This document shows, one piece after another, positions 10,341-21,898 of a DNA stretch of 64,000 nucleotides (position 1 is its first letter; each line of letters opens with the position of its first letter). The stretch covers positions 828,501-892,500 of the forward strand of contig JALMGJ010000019.1 of the NCBI GenBank assembly GCA_023362775.1, written 5' to 3'. The notes below the pieces were generated by a model. It was not told the DNA's origin. It saw only the letters and a program-made list of their open reading frames with translations, and made no database searches. The translations under genes and the position numbers were made by a program. Source of the stretch: Charina bottae. Its lineage: Eukaryota; Chordata; Lepidosauria; Squamata; Charinaidae.

Positions 10341-10540
10341 TCTTCCCTCCCTCCCTCCCTCCCTCTTCCTTCCTTTCTTCCTCTCTTCCTTCCCCCCCTC
10401 CCCCCTCCCCCTCCCCCCTCTTTCCTTTCCTTTCCTTTCCTTTCCTTTCCTTTCCTTTCCTTTCCTTTCCTTTCCTTTCCTTTCCTTTCCTTTCCTTTCC
10501 TTTCCCTTCCTTTCCTTTCCTTCTTTCCTTACCAGATTCC
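10341..10540 (+). repeat. (TTTCC)n and polypyrimidine tract
   Basis: About 20 tandem ttTcc-type pentamers plus ccctcc runs; strand-asymmetric pyrimidine DNA. Confidence 0.95.
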
Positions 10541-10958
10541 TCAGTGCCTGGACAACTTCTGAAAAATTCAGGGAGATACTCACAGATATATCTGCCTCAA
10601 AGCAGCCAGTGTCAAACTGCATAGTGCAGTCAAAGATCAGGAGTTGACCACAGGAAATGTTTTATGACATTTTGTATTTTGTCATAAACTGTTTTATGAT
10701 GATTTCATGTCACAAAACATTTTATAAAATTTGCCAAATTTCAATCCCACAGGAGTCGTGGGCCCCGGATTTTGGACACATTCTGTAAGTTAGCCCATTT
10801 GAGGTACCTTGGCTCAAAAATTCTTGCCCCATGATGCACCATTTCACCCAGTTAAAGATTAACACAGTTAACACAGAGAAACAGGCGAGTTTTAGTAGTA
10901 TACTAGACAACCCGTGACCCGTTGGGTCATCGTTTCAGAGATATTTCTTTACCTAAAC
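10541..10958. repeat. Right copy of local duplication, LTR-free
   Basis: Collinear with 7845-8245 plus 9065-9127 but without the solo LTR between them. Position 10896-10899 (tagt) is the preserved empty insertion site. Confidence 0.8.
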
Positions 10959-11095
10959 CAGGGGTGGGCAACGTCAGGCCCGCGGGCCGTATAAGGAGAC
11001 AAGCTTGGTTGAAACCCCATATTCCAGCACCTTCTTCCCTCCCCCTCACTCCCTCCCTCCCCCTCCCCCTCCTTCCCTTCCCTTCCCTTTCAGGC
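10959..11095. repeat. hAT end, copia LTR piece and pyrimidine tract
   Basis: A truncated hAT terminus (ccaggggtgggcaacg) is followed by an inverted copia LTR start at 11000-11035 and a polypyrimidine stretch. Confidence 0.55.
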
Positions 11096-14000
11096 AGATA
11101 GATAGATACTTTATTGATTTAGTCTTTTGACCATATCAAGTAAAAAAAAAGAAGTTAAAGTAAAAAGCCATTATAAACATACAAGTAAATATGAGTAAAT
11201 ACAAATAAAACTATAATACAAATTCATATCAAACCATCACCCCTACAGTCAACTCCAATCTGGTCTATGTAATCTGTCCTCTTTAGGATTGCCTTTGATA
11301 TGAAGAGTGCAGTCTTGCTAGTAAAGAGCTGGTTCTTACCCTGTAAAAAATAAGAAAGTTTCTGCTGACTGCTCCAGTATTTTTTGTTTTTTAAATATAA
11401 ATCTAAGTGGACAGTCCTTTCTACAGAATATAATTTGCAATCAAATAAGATATGTGCAGTATCTTCAACAGCTGGGGCACCACAAATACATAATCTGTCT
11501 TCATAAGGAATTCCTTGGAACCTCCCATATCTTACCATGGAGTCTAATTGGTCGAAACGAGCTCTAGTAAAAGCTCTTCTGAGATGTTGGGGCAAGAAAG
11601 TTGTTAAATACTTTTCTAGTTGAAAGACTGATTTGTGTTGGGCCAGCCACTTCAAGGACTTGACCTATTTAAGGGATGCTATATCCTCTTGTGCAGCCAC
11701 ATCCAAAACCCTTTGTTTGAAATTTTTCTTAGCCTTCAAATCTAATTGGGCTGGAAAATGAGCTGAAAATCCATATTGTGAGATGGTATTGGTAAGTCGG
11801 GCCGCCCAAGCACGAGGAGGCATATTCTGCATCTGCTCTTCAAGACAAAGCTTGGGTAATCTGTCTGAGTCCATGGATAGGATCTTCAGCCAGTAATTAA
11901 ATACTTTAGTTACCGAGTGGCTTTGTATGCGGGGTACACCTAACTCTGCTCTTACTGCTCGAGTTGGAGTTGACTTGTCCACCCCCAAGATGCATTTCAA
12001 AAAAGAGGACTGTATCTGTTCAAACAAAGGGACATTTAGGTGACCCCACAATTCTGCACCATATGTGATCATTGGGACTATTTTACAGTTATATACCTTT
12101 ATTATTGGGGTTAACGATCCTGGGTAGCTATGGTTGATAAGCTGCTTTATGGCATTGGCACAGGCTGTAGTCTTTAGGGAACTCCTCTTGAAATGAGGGA
12201 GCCATGATCCTGTTTCGGTAAAAACAATCCCTAGATATAAAAAGGACTTAACCTGGTCTATATGTTCCCTGTCCAGGGTCCCGTTATACCTGATCCTTCT
12301 CTTCCCAAAAACAACTACCTTAGTCTTGGATTTGTTGATGGACAGGTAGTTACATGTACAATACATACTAATCCTGCGTAGCAGTCTTCTCATTCCTACT
12401 TGGGTATGTGACATCAATACCATGTCATCAGCGTAAAGCAGTATGTTTACGTGTTTGTTTTTAATTTTAGGCATTTGTGTGTCAACTGAATATAAAAACT
12501 TTGGGATGTCTCTTATATATAAATTAAACAAAATAGGGGCCAGTATGCATCCTTGTCTGACCCCTTTGTGGGTATTAATAGTCCCTGTTAAGGATCTATT
12601 TGCTCCAGTACGTACCCTTAAGCAGGAATTTGAATACAATGCCTTGATTAAAGAGAGGAGTCTGGGTTCCATATTCATATCTGTTAGTTTCTTCCAAAGG
12701 AGTTCCCTATTTATTGAGTCAAATGCTGCACTAAGGTCAATGAAAGTTGTATACAGTTGGTTCCCATTGGCTGTGTATTTGTCTATTAAGTGGCATAAGA
12801 TAAAACAATTATCAATGGTAGAGCGTCCAGGTCTGAAACCAGATTGCTCTTCAGGTAGCAGGTCCTTTTCGTACACCCAATCCTCAATCTTATATAAAAG
12901 ATATTTAGCATACAGTTTAGCTACAATATCAATTAGACTGATTGGTCGATAATTAGAGGGGTCGCCCTTATCCCCCTTTTTATAAATGGGAATCACAATC
13001 GAGAGCTCCCAACCAGCTGGAATTTGGCACGAGTTATTTATGTGGGTAAATAAGCCTGCAAGTAGGGGAGCCCACCAGTTAATGTGTCCTTTAAATAATT
13101 CAGGGGGAAGAAGATCTTCGCCGGGAGCCTTGTTAGGCTTCAGGGTCTGTACGAGACCTCTAATCTCCCGTTCGGTCACTGGGGGCCAGTATGGAAAAGG
13201 GCTGCAAGCCTTCCCTGACACATTTTGTAGATCCGCCATTCCGTTACCACTTGGGGCTGTGAAAAGTTGGCTATAATAATCCTCCCAGGTGGAGGCGGGT
13301 ATTGGAATATCCAAGGAATACCTACGTTCCTTCAGTATTCCTGCGACCGAATGCCAGAAAAAGACTGGATTTGTATTTTTGGCAGCTAACTCTAGGTTTA
13401 GCCAGAGTGAGGATAAATAAAGAGATTTCTTGCTCTTAATGGGTTTCTTGTACTTTTGTCTGAGTGCTAGCATGGCAGTATGATTATTATTTGAAGGCTG
13501 AGTCCGTGCTACCCGCATAGCTAGCCTTAATCTTTTTCTCTGTACGTAACACCCAGAATCAAACCAATGAGGGCCTTTTCTCGGGGGCCTTTCGGGGTGG
13601 GCCTTATCAGTCAAGAATGTTCTTAAACCTTCACTTAGATTTTGGTAGGCTGTAAAAATGGAGACTGCCTCAGAATCAGCTGCAACAACTGTGTCTACTA
13701 AAGACTGAGCGTGGGTAGAATTCATATAGTCAGTCAGGGCCTTTGCATCCACTCGGGCCCATTTTATTCTTCTGCCCTGATGGACCTCTAGATGGTGTAA
13801 AACCCAGCTGTCTTTTGCAGTGTGGGGTCTAAGGTCTGAATGCCCATAGAATTTTACGGCAACCGGTTGGTGATCACTATCCTCTCTTTCCTATACCTGG
13901 ATTTCTGAGAAAAGGGGCACTTTACTATTTGAGACACATATATAGTCTAATGTGCTGCTTGATTTCACTCGATGGTAAGTATAGGGGTAAACAAAGCTTT

Positions 14001-14950
14001 GCTCCTTACCCCCTAAAACTTGCAAGTTGCCTTTAAACAGCAGGTTTAACAACTGTATGCCCGCAGCATTGCTTTTCTGGTCCCTAAAGGACCATGAAGG
14101 AAATAACAGGAGTAATTCTTTGGGAATATTCATATTGCTAATATGCTCTTGTATGTTGGGCCCAAGCCTTGCATTAAAATCACCCAAGACAATTATAACT
14201 GGTTTGGGAGATTTTGAGGTTAACTCTGTCAGGGATTGCTCAAGGTTCACCCATATATCTGAGGGGTGATATATAGATGATTGTGGGGGTACATAAATAT
14301 TTAACATCATGATCACAAGGGCATTGTATTGAAATTTAACGGCTAGGCAATAAGGAGAAGAGGCATCCAAGAGAGTTTCTGTGCCCTTCCAACCCAGGTC
14401 TTCCTTAATCAAAATGGCCAATCCCCCTATCGCCCGGCCTTTCTCTTTTAATTTCCGTGCCAGGGTGGACCAGGATTTGAAGCCAGGAATCGAAATCTGC
14501 TCATCACCAGCAGTTAGCCAGGTCTCTTGAACTGCAATCAAATCATAGTTGGACAGAAATTCAGAACAATCTTGTAGTTTGTTTTTCCATCCAGCAAGAT
14601 TCCGGGATAGTATGCGAATGGCTGGATCCATAACAACACCTGTAATGGGTGGGATGGAAAAACTGGGTGGGGGAGGGTTATGGTGCATCATGTTCAGTCA
14701 TTCATCAGCAGATGAAAGATCAGGGGAGCCAGATGTGATCAGGTCAAATTTTTGAGGAATGTGGTTAGAGGAATCCACGGAGTGTAGGGACAAGCCATCA
14801 TGTGGCGAAGATTTAATATCCACAAGGCGTTGGTCAGTATCTGTCTGTGGTATAGGAAATACTGCCTCCTCAGTAGATTGCATGGACTGGTGCTCTCCAG
14901 GGAAGGCCCCATAAGTTAAAACTGAGAGATACAGAGGGGAGACTGGAGTG
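11096..14950 (-). mobile_element. Near-complete non-LTR retrotransposon (Vingi/I-group-like)
   Basis: On the minus strand a single frame runs from ATG 14691 to 11224 and is broken only by two in-frame TAG codons (13891-13893 and 11665-11667). Order of parts: AP-type endonuclease (A-V-Q-E-T-W near residue 55, V-L-G-D-F-N-A-R-L-G near 170, S-D-H-Q after the first TAG), reverse transcriptase (S-G-F-R-P-G-R-S-T, F-I-D-L-S-A-A-F-D, G-V-R-Q-G-C-I-L-A-P, L-L-Y-A-D-D-M), then a C-terminal C-x-C-G...H...C cluster after the second TAG. A short upstream ORF ends 6 nt before the main ATG and may be the end of ORF1. The 3' end carries AATAAA and a (TATC)n tail at 11096-11106. The clade is inferred from overall likeness only. 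Confidence 0.85.
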
Positions 14951-15140
14951 GGTGATAAAGAATTATTGTACCATCATCATCATCATTATTAAGATGTGAG
15001 ACTCATTTGTTCTCCATTTAGTTTCCATTGCTGGCTGCTGGGGAAATGTCTTACGTGAGACAAGAATATTCATATATCAATCGAAGAGAATATTTGTAGC
15101 TCAGGGTTGAACTGTGGAGCCTTGCCTCGCTGCCACACCA
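14951..15140. repeat. Repeat debris with Penelope-like block
   Basis: A (catcat) run is followed by the aatatttgtagctcagggttgaactgtggag block shared with 20510, 25985 and 59200. No gene. Confidence 0.45.
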
Positions 15141-16010
15141 ACTCTTGCCTCAGAGCCTTGCCTCGCTGACAGTTGAAGAAACAACAAGTGAGGGAAAAGG
15201 CGGGAAAATCAATCAGGAGCCAGAGCCAACTTCAGAACCTCTGATTGGAGGAAATCCGGAAGAAGACTTGTTGCCGCCTAGCAACCCACGAGCCAGGATA
15301 GCAGCAAAAAGAGCCGGACGGGGGGAGAAACGACTGGCTCCCGTGCAAAATAGGCGGGAATTCGAGAGGATAAAAAGGCAGCAGAGACCAGAGAGGATGG
15401 CCAGTGACAGCCGTTCTCCTCAGCTGCCAATAGTTCCAAAGGTCAACGAGATCAACTCCACAACGGAAGATCCAGCTCCACCCTGGTCTGTTTCAGAACC
15501 CCATCCAGAAGCTTCGGCTGCTCCAGAATGGAGCAGGGGAGGCAGTTATGGGCCTTCCTCATTACTCCATGTGACACCTCCACTCCGCAAGCTGCACTGG
15601 CTCCCATTAGCTTCTGGCAGCAATTCAAGGCTAATTATTTATTATTTATTTATTATTTCTAACTTATATCACCGCCCATCTCCCCCCACAAGGGGACTCT
15701 GGGCGGTTATCACCTATGAGGCCCAACGTGGCATAGGAGTGGGCGATTTGCAGGACTGCCACATGTCTAACAGGGAGGGCACACGCCAGGTCCCCTCACT
15801 GTCACCTTATGGGACCTTGGAGGCATGCTTTCTTGGTGGCGGTTCCTGTTTTTTTGGAACAATTTCCCCACAATATACAGTTGGCCCCACCCTGTAGGCC
15901 TTTAGGAATGTAGTTAAGAAATGTGGTTTCCCCAGGCCTTTGGGTTAGGATGAGCGGAGTCCCAATTGGATTAGCTGCAGTATATTTTAGCCTGGTTGCC
16001 ATTTTACCAT
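15141..16010 (+). mobile_element. LINE fragments, CR1/L2-like 3' piece
   Basis: Bases 15145-15540 are open in frame and encode a Lys/Arg/Glu/Pro-rich stretch without a recognised domain. From 15570 the translation reads P-P-L-R-K-L-H-W-L-P, the C-terminal signature of CR1/L2-type LINEs. The typical 3' segment tatttatttatt...ccgcccatct follows at 15635-15720. This looks like composite LINE debris, not a host gene. Confidence 0.5.
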
Positions 16011-16539
16011 TTTAGTTGGTTTTAATAGGTTGTATTGTTTTCCTTACTTTGTATTTGTTGTGGATGTTTTTTCTTGTACGCTGCCCAAAGTCACTTTCTT
16101 TGAGTCGTGCAGCCATACAGATGTTGTTAAATGTTAGCTATTTATTAATAACTATGGATTCTATCATGAAATATAAACCACAACTATTGTAATGTCCTTT
16201 AATTGATATGGTTTGTCAGAAAATTTATGAACTTGATTTATTATGTACCAATAAAATAATTGTTATTTTTTGCAGGTTTTACAAAAATGAGTGAAAATAG
16301 TGAAGAGCTAAGGTAGTACCTGCTTTTATGCTATTATAGACATTTCAATAATAATCTGCAGTTAATATTTTGCTCAACATCTTTACCGTGATAAGTGGTA
16401 TATTTATTGTGCAATATAATAATAAAATACTTTCTCAGAATAAGAGTTAGCATTTCTCTTAACAATAAGAAATCTCTGGATGTCTTTTACGTCAGAGTAT
16501 GTAAAAAGAAATATATTTTATTCTTTAGATTTTACTGGT

Positions 16540-16868
16540 CTGGAATGTGCAAAGTAGACAGCAGCGAGCGCTGGGTGAGATCATCGTCCTTGAGGACAGG
16601 ATGATGCAATGCTAACGAGCTACACCTGTGTATAGGAATGACTCTGCAATATTAAGTGTATATATATCGTGTCTGAGAGATATTAAGTGTGGGGTAGTTT
16701 GTATGGAGTTGGTTAAGGATCGTGTCTGTATCTATTTCTGTGCTGTGCATAGTAAAGTCTGTATATACTCAAAGCAACAGACTCTGTAATCTATTACAGC
16801 AGCATAGAAGCAGTTTTTCTTCCACCGCAGCAGTGGGCGGTGCCAATCTGCTGAAACGCACTCTGACA
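16540..16868 (+). repeat. Copia LTR (3' part, left boundary uncertain)
   Basis: It ends ...ctctgaca at 16868, directly before a copia-type primer binding site. A TATA-like gtatatatat lies at 16657. The left end is set only approximately. Confidence 0.5.
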
Positions 16869-16882
16869 GGTTATGGGCCCAG
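16869..16882 (+). promoter_or_regulatory. Copia-type primer binding site (half-tRNA-iMet)
   Basis: The 14-mer ggttatgggcccag is complementary to the anticodon stem-loop of initiator tRNA-Met (CTGGGCCCATAACC). Drosophila copia is known to prime from this internal half-tRNA site. It lies directly after the LTR end, where a PBS belongs. Confidence 0.8.
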
Positions 16883-16963
16883 GGCGTTGGTGCTGAACCC
16901 TGACTTCGTATTGGAAGAACCGCTGGTGCACGTGAAGGCATACGCAGGTGCTGTCGTCAGAAG

Positions 16964-17472
16964 CCATGGAGACCGAGGCAGCGTTTGCTGTGAGTGGTGC
17001 CTTGCCTTTGAATCGACTTGATGAACACAACTACCTGCCATGGAGCATGAAGATGGAGATGTTCCTCCGGAGAGATGGGCTCTGGGACGCTGTGAGTAAT
17101 CCCCCTGCACAGCCTGACAACAGGCAGCTTAGAACAGAGGAAAAGGCCAGGAGAAGTATTATTTTGGGACTTGAGGACAGCCAGTTAGTACATGTACGTG
17201 GACTGGCAACCGCTAATGAATGCTGGAATGTGCTAAGGCAAATATATGTGCGTGATACCCAGAGCAGCAAGATAGCTCTAACACGTAAACTTTACTGAGC
17301 ACATTTGCTGGCAGGAGGGAGTGTATCAGAACATTTGCAGTACATGAGACTTTTGTTTGCGGAACTGCAAGAGAGAGGGGTGGACTTTGATGAGGCAAAC
17401 AAAGTCTGCATTATTTTGAGCTCTCTAAATGATTCCTGGGACATGGTAGTAGCCAGTTTAGTCATGAAATGA
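16964..17472 (+). pseudogene. Copia gag fragment, broken
   Basis: The frame begins M-E-T-E-A and contains the gag signature Y-L-P-W-S-M-K-M (compare Y-x-x-W), R-R-S-I-I-L-G-L and W-N-V-L, matching the UBN2/DUF4219 type gag of copia elements. An in-frame TGA at 17296-17298 interrupts it, after which the same frame continues (S-E-H-L-Q-Y-M, I-L-S-S-L-N-D-S-W-D) to about 17472. The zinc knuckle and pol are missing. Gag directs RNA packaging in virus-like particles; this copy cannot. Confidence 0.8.
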
Positions 17473-17499
17473 TGCATTTCTAAAAAGTGTGTCACCAAC

Positions 17500-17716
17500 A
17501 TGAAAAGTTTGGAAAGCTCTGGGTTAAGGCATCAGGCTCCAAACCGGGAGATTGTGAGTTCTAGTCCTGCCTTAGGCACAAAGTCAGCTGGGTGACTTTG
17601 GGCCAGTCACTTTCTCTCAGCCCTAGGAAGGAGGCAATGACAAACCACTTCTGAAAAAACTTGCCAAAAATACTGCAGGGACTGTCCAGGCAGTCTCTGA
17701 GAATCAGACACAATAA
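17500..17716 (+). mobile_element. tRNA-derived SINE
   Basis: The head has a B-box-like gagttctagtcctgcc, then the body gctgggtgactttgggccagtcactttctctcagccctaggaagg and a tail ending in an A-run. This is the single-copy relative of the 102-bp units at 49210-52490 and 61870-62910. It includes the aggcaatgacaaaccacttctg tail that those arrays capture. Confidence 0.8.
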
Positions 17717-18310
17717 AAAAAAACCTTGTATTTAAAACTTCTTTCACTAAGGATTGAAGGAAACTCACCCAGTGCTGTAAAACTTGTCAATCCAAAGGTT
17801 CCTAATAGCTGAAAAGCAGTTAGCGAGCAATTTCCGAAAGTGATTAGAAAAGGAAGTATGTGAACCCAGTGTCCTTTTGAAGATGCTGAACATGGTTTGA
17901 GCAAGATGGTTATTCCCTCGTCTCCCAGAACTCTAAACCTGCCAGAGACCGCTGCACTTGTGGGCGATCTCAAGTCCTCTCCTTATCCGCAGAGGAATTA
18001 CAAAGAGCCGGACTACTTGCCAGCTCTTCATTCCACCGCGGTCGTTGGCTCTGCTTTTAGTGGAGCCATCTTCAGTTCACCATTCTTCCCCAGAAGCAAA
18101 TTTCTTGAATTTCTAATGATTTATCCACATGGAGGTCAAGATATTGAGTATATTTTCCCTTTCTCCTTCTAAGACTTCTTTTCCAAAATCTTCACGAATT
18201 CCTCTAAACTTTAGGTTATTTTCACGCAAATCTGTTTCTGCTATTTGTAATCTGGCCTCCATGTTGTTTCTCTCTTTATCTCTAACCTTTGAATTTTCTG
18301 GTCTGAGGAT
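17717..18310 (-). mobile_element. L1 ORF1 fragment and flanking debris
   Basis: On the minus strand bases 18310-18140 translate to a Glu/Arg-rich coiled-coil end followed by R-E-N-N-L-K-F-R-G-I, the start of the L1 ORF1 RRM region. Nothing recognisable was seen at 17717-18130. Confidence 0.5.
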
Positions 18311-18478
18311 AACTCTTTTTTTTATTATTATTATTAAAGTTTTATTAAAGTTTTAAATATACAAAGTTAAAAGTTGAAAATGAAACAGAAATAGAAATAC
18401 AAATTAAAAAGAAAAGAAAAGTGTAGTGAAAAGAAAAAAGTGTAGTGAAAAGTGTAAGTGAAAGAAAGAAGAAAGAAA

Positions 18479-18511
<33 letters not shown>

Positions 18512-18515
18512 AAAA

Positions 18516-18580
<65 letters not shown>

Positions 18581-20340
18581 AATTAGATAACTTCCGATCT
18601 ATCTATGGTCATAAAAGTAAAATAGATAGTTTGTTCTTACATGCTGGCTATTCATATAACATTTTAATATATATTTCTTGTCTAATATATACTATTTATA
18701 TATATTCTAATCATCAAAACCCCATGCAAGCTTTACTCCTCCTGCTTTTTGCAAATAGTCCATCAAAGGCTTCCACTCTTTAAGAAAGTAATGGTTTGAG
18801 TTTTCTTTTAATAAGCAAGTCAGTTTGACATTTTCTGCCATCTCTAATAATTTCAACATCCATTCCTGTATTGTTGGTACACTTTGATTTTTCCAATTTT
18901 GTGCATATAAAAGTCTTGCTGCTGTAATCATGTATTGTATTATTCTAAAGAAATGTTTTTCTATTTGTACATCCCAAATTCCAAGTAAAAAGAATTCTGG
19001 TTTAAATGGTATTCGTATCTGTAGTATATTTTGCATCAATGAATGTATCTCGGTCCAAAATTCTTTTGCAATTTTGCATGTCCACCACATATGGTAAAAA
19101 GACCCTTCTTGTTTTTTTACATTTCCAACATAAGTTGGAAATATTCCCGTACATTTTTGAAAGTTTTTGTGGGGTCATATACCATCGGTACATCATCTTA
19201 TAAAAGTTTTCTTTTAGGTTGTAACACAAGGTAAATTTTAATCCTTTAGTCCACATGTCTTCCCATTGTTGAAGTTGTATATTGTGACCGATATTTTTTG
19301 CCCATTGAATCATACAGTCTTTAACTTGTTCCTCCACCATTTCTCCTTTTAACAATAATTTATACATTTTAGCAATTAAATGTTCATCAGTTTCACATAA
19401 TTGTATTTCAAATTCTGATTTAATTTGTTCAAATTCCAATTTTTTTTTATCTAATTTAAATTTCTCTATAAGTTGCATATAGGAGAGCCATTGAAAAGTA
19501 TATCCTTCTTGAGCAAGTATATCCTTCTTTTGATTTTATTACATAATGTCCTTGTTCTTTTTTTAAAAGATCCTTATATGTCAACCACTTATCTTTATTT
19601 CTTACTTCTGTTCTATAAAAAGCTTCTTGCGTGGAAATCCATAAAGGTCTCTTATAACATAAAGTTGGTTTGTATTTATTCCAAATTCTCAACAAAGATC
19701 TTCTAATATAGTGATTTTTAAAGTCCACATTAACTGTAGCCTTATCATACCACAGATATCCATGCCATCCAAATCTTAATTCATGTCCTTCCAGATTTAA
19801 TAATTTTTCATTTTTCAAAACAATCCATTCCTTAAGCCATACCAAACCACAGGCTGCATGATATAGTTTCAAATTCAGGAGTCCTACACCACCTCTTTCT
19901 TTTGAGTCTTGCAAGACTTTATATTTTATTCTTGGTTTTTTCCCTTGCCAAATGAACTTAGAAATATCTTTCTGCCACTGTTTAAATGGTTCCTCTGATG
20001 TCAATATAGGTATTGTTTGAAAGAGATATAGAATTTGTGGTAGTATATTCATTTTAATCGCTGATATTCTACCCAATAGTGTAATTGCAGCTTTCCCCAT
20101 CGATCTAAATCTTTTTTAATGTCTGTCCAAAGTGGGGTATAATTATTTTGAAATAGTTTGACATTCTTCGATGTTAAATAAACTCCCAAATATTTTATTT
20201 TTTTCTCCATGGAGTATCCTGTCATTTCTCTCAGTTTCTCTTGTTGATGGTAATTCATATTCTTGGTCAAGACTTTTGTCTTCTGTAAATTAACTTTAAA
20301 CCCTGCTAACGACCCAAAGTCTTTCAATTTCTGCATCAAT
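18311..20340 (-). mobile_element. 5'-truncated L1, ORF2 C-terminal half
   Basis: The minus-strand frames 20339-20049, 20100-19456, 19478-19002 and 19090-18707 together cover the L1 ORF2 region after the RT core: K-I-K-Y-L-G-V-Y-L-T, W-x-G-R-I-S-A-I-K-M-N-I-L-P, K-x-F-I-W-Q-G-K, the R-G-G-V-G-L-L-N-L block, then C-W-K-C...H-M-W-W-T-C. Several frameshifts separate the pieces. AATAAA-rich 3' end and oligo(A) lie near 18310-18345. The GAAA microsatellite lies inside the 3' region. Confidence 0.85.
18466..18582 (+). repeat. (GAAA)n microsatellite
   Basis: About 28 units of gaaa with a few interruptions inside the L1 3' region. Confidence 0.95.
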
Positions 20341-20489
20341 AATTCAATTCCATCCAGTGGATTCTCTAATCCATTTAGATTCTCAATCTAAATCTTTTTT
20401 AATATCCATCCAAAGTGGAATATAATTATTCTTAAACAATTTAACATTTTTGGATGTTAGATAGGTTTTTGATTTTCTTGATTTCCGTA

Positions 20490-20815
20490 ATGAGATCCAA
20501 TAGAAGAGAATCTCTGTAGCTCAGGGTTGAACTGTGGAGGCCTTGGTGCTCTCTGAACTTGGTGGTTGGCTTGCAGACGTTTCATCACCCGACCTAGTCA
20601 TTACCTAACATCATTAGTGCTAGTGTGTGTGTGGGGTGTGTGTGTTGTGCCCTGTTTATATTTTATTTTTACTATTTATTGATTGCTCATATTTATATAG
20701 CTGCCTATCTCACATAAAAGTGACTCTGGGAGGCGTACAACACTTAATTAAAAAACAATAAATAGATAAAAATGGTCACAATTAAAAATAGCTGTCCAAA
20801 GGCCCACAAAACAAA
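20490..20815. mobile_element. Penelope-like repeat plus LINE 3' tail
   Basis: Collinear with 25960-26235 (same gagatccaatagaagagaatctctg start and same cttaattaaaaaac end). Its hammerhead-like motif is damaged (CTAATGA and an insertion). Confidence 0.55.
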
Positions 20816-20819
20816 AGGG

Positions 20820-21360
20820 GAGAGTATTAACCACAGTCAGGGGGCCATTCCAAGATCTCCCCGGTCCCCTTGGGCCCCCAGGCCTGATCACAGAGCCACA
20901 TCTTGAGGGACTTGTGAAATGCTGGGAGGGAAGGCGCCAATCTCACTGCTGGGGGGAGCAGGTTCCACATGGCAGGCATTGCAACAGAGAAGGCCCTTCT
21001 CCTGGGACCTGCCAAATGTCACTCCCTGGCAGACGGGACCCGTAACATCCCTTCTCTGCCAAACCTGATGTAATCAGGGAGAGGCGGTCCCTCAGATAAC
21101 ACAGACCCATGCCATGAAGGGCTTTAAAGGTCAAAAGCAGCATCTTGAGTTGCATCTGGAGGCAAATCGGCAGCCAGTGCAGCTCGCAGAGCAGAGATGT
21201 AACATGTACAGCTCTAGGGGTACACATAACTGCCCGCGCTGCTGCATTTTGCACCAGATGAACCTCCCGGATACTCTTGAAGGACAGCCCCATGTAGAGC
21301 ACATTACAGAAATCCAAATGGGAGGTGACTAGGGCATGAGTGACACTGAGCAGAGCCCCC
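20820..21360 (-). mobile_element. CR1/L2-like LINE 3' fragment
   Basis: Minus-strand translation shows V-T-H-A-L-V-T-S-x-L-D-F-C-N, V-Q-N-A-A-A-R-A-V, C-E-L-H-W-L-P and Y-L-R-D-R-L-S, the C-terminal reverse transcriptase signature of CR1/L2 elements. It is 5' truncated. Confidence 0.8.
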
Positions 21361-21528
21361 TGATCCAGGAATATATACAGTAGCTTGCCCTGCCCGTGTT
21401 GGTGGGGGTGGGTTTCCTCCTTGGCAGTTCCTTGATTAGGGCATTGTGTTCTGCCTGATTGTCTGGTGTAATCCCTGCTTCTCTGGGTGTAGGCTTCTGG
21501 AGAGGATGTGTTCCGGTCTCTTTGTTTC
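21361..21528 (+). repeat. Penelope-like repeat fragment
   Basis: Shares the gtgttggtggggg...ttccttgattagg block with 1625-1700 and 26235-26370. Confidence 0.5.
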
Positions 21529-21898
21529 TGTAACGACTCCAACTTCAATGCCCCAATAAACACTTCACGATGCAATTCATTGAAATGCAGAATAAGCTTT
21601 ATTTCCATTTATACATGTAAATGGAAACACTCCTAAAGATCCGAATGCCAGATTCCCGCCACGCTAACTTAACTCTCCCCCCTGCGTGCCAATTTCGCAG
21701 CATCTATGATGTCAATGTCCAGAACTTTCCCACTCCATTCCCAAGCCTCCAACTCCTGCAGGTGGCTGACCTTGACGTTGCATTCCACAGTCTCCGGTGA
21801 AACCCACAACATTTGGCACACTCACCCCCTTCCTCCAGTTCACACGCTTATACTAACTCTACACCCCTAATGGCAGGATTCAGCTATGAACCCTGACA
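21529..21898 (-). repeat. Gypsy 3' LTR
   Basis: On the minus strand it starts TGTCAGGGTTC, ends CGTTACA, and holds AATAAA near 21600. A purine-rich ctggagggtcagca precedes it. Confidence 0.75.

Noticed and set aside
10122..10622. Pro/Ser/Phe-rich and Lys/Gly-rich ORFs over pyrimidine tracts
   Set aside because: Pure translations of (TTTCC)n and its complement.
15145..15897. 250-codon ORF as a host gene
   Set aside because: Its second half is a CR1/L2 3' end and the first half has no recognised domain or exon borders.
18445..18783. Lys-rich ORF
   Set aside because: Translation of a (GAAA)n microsatellite in an L1 3' region.
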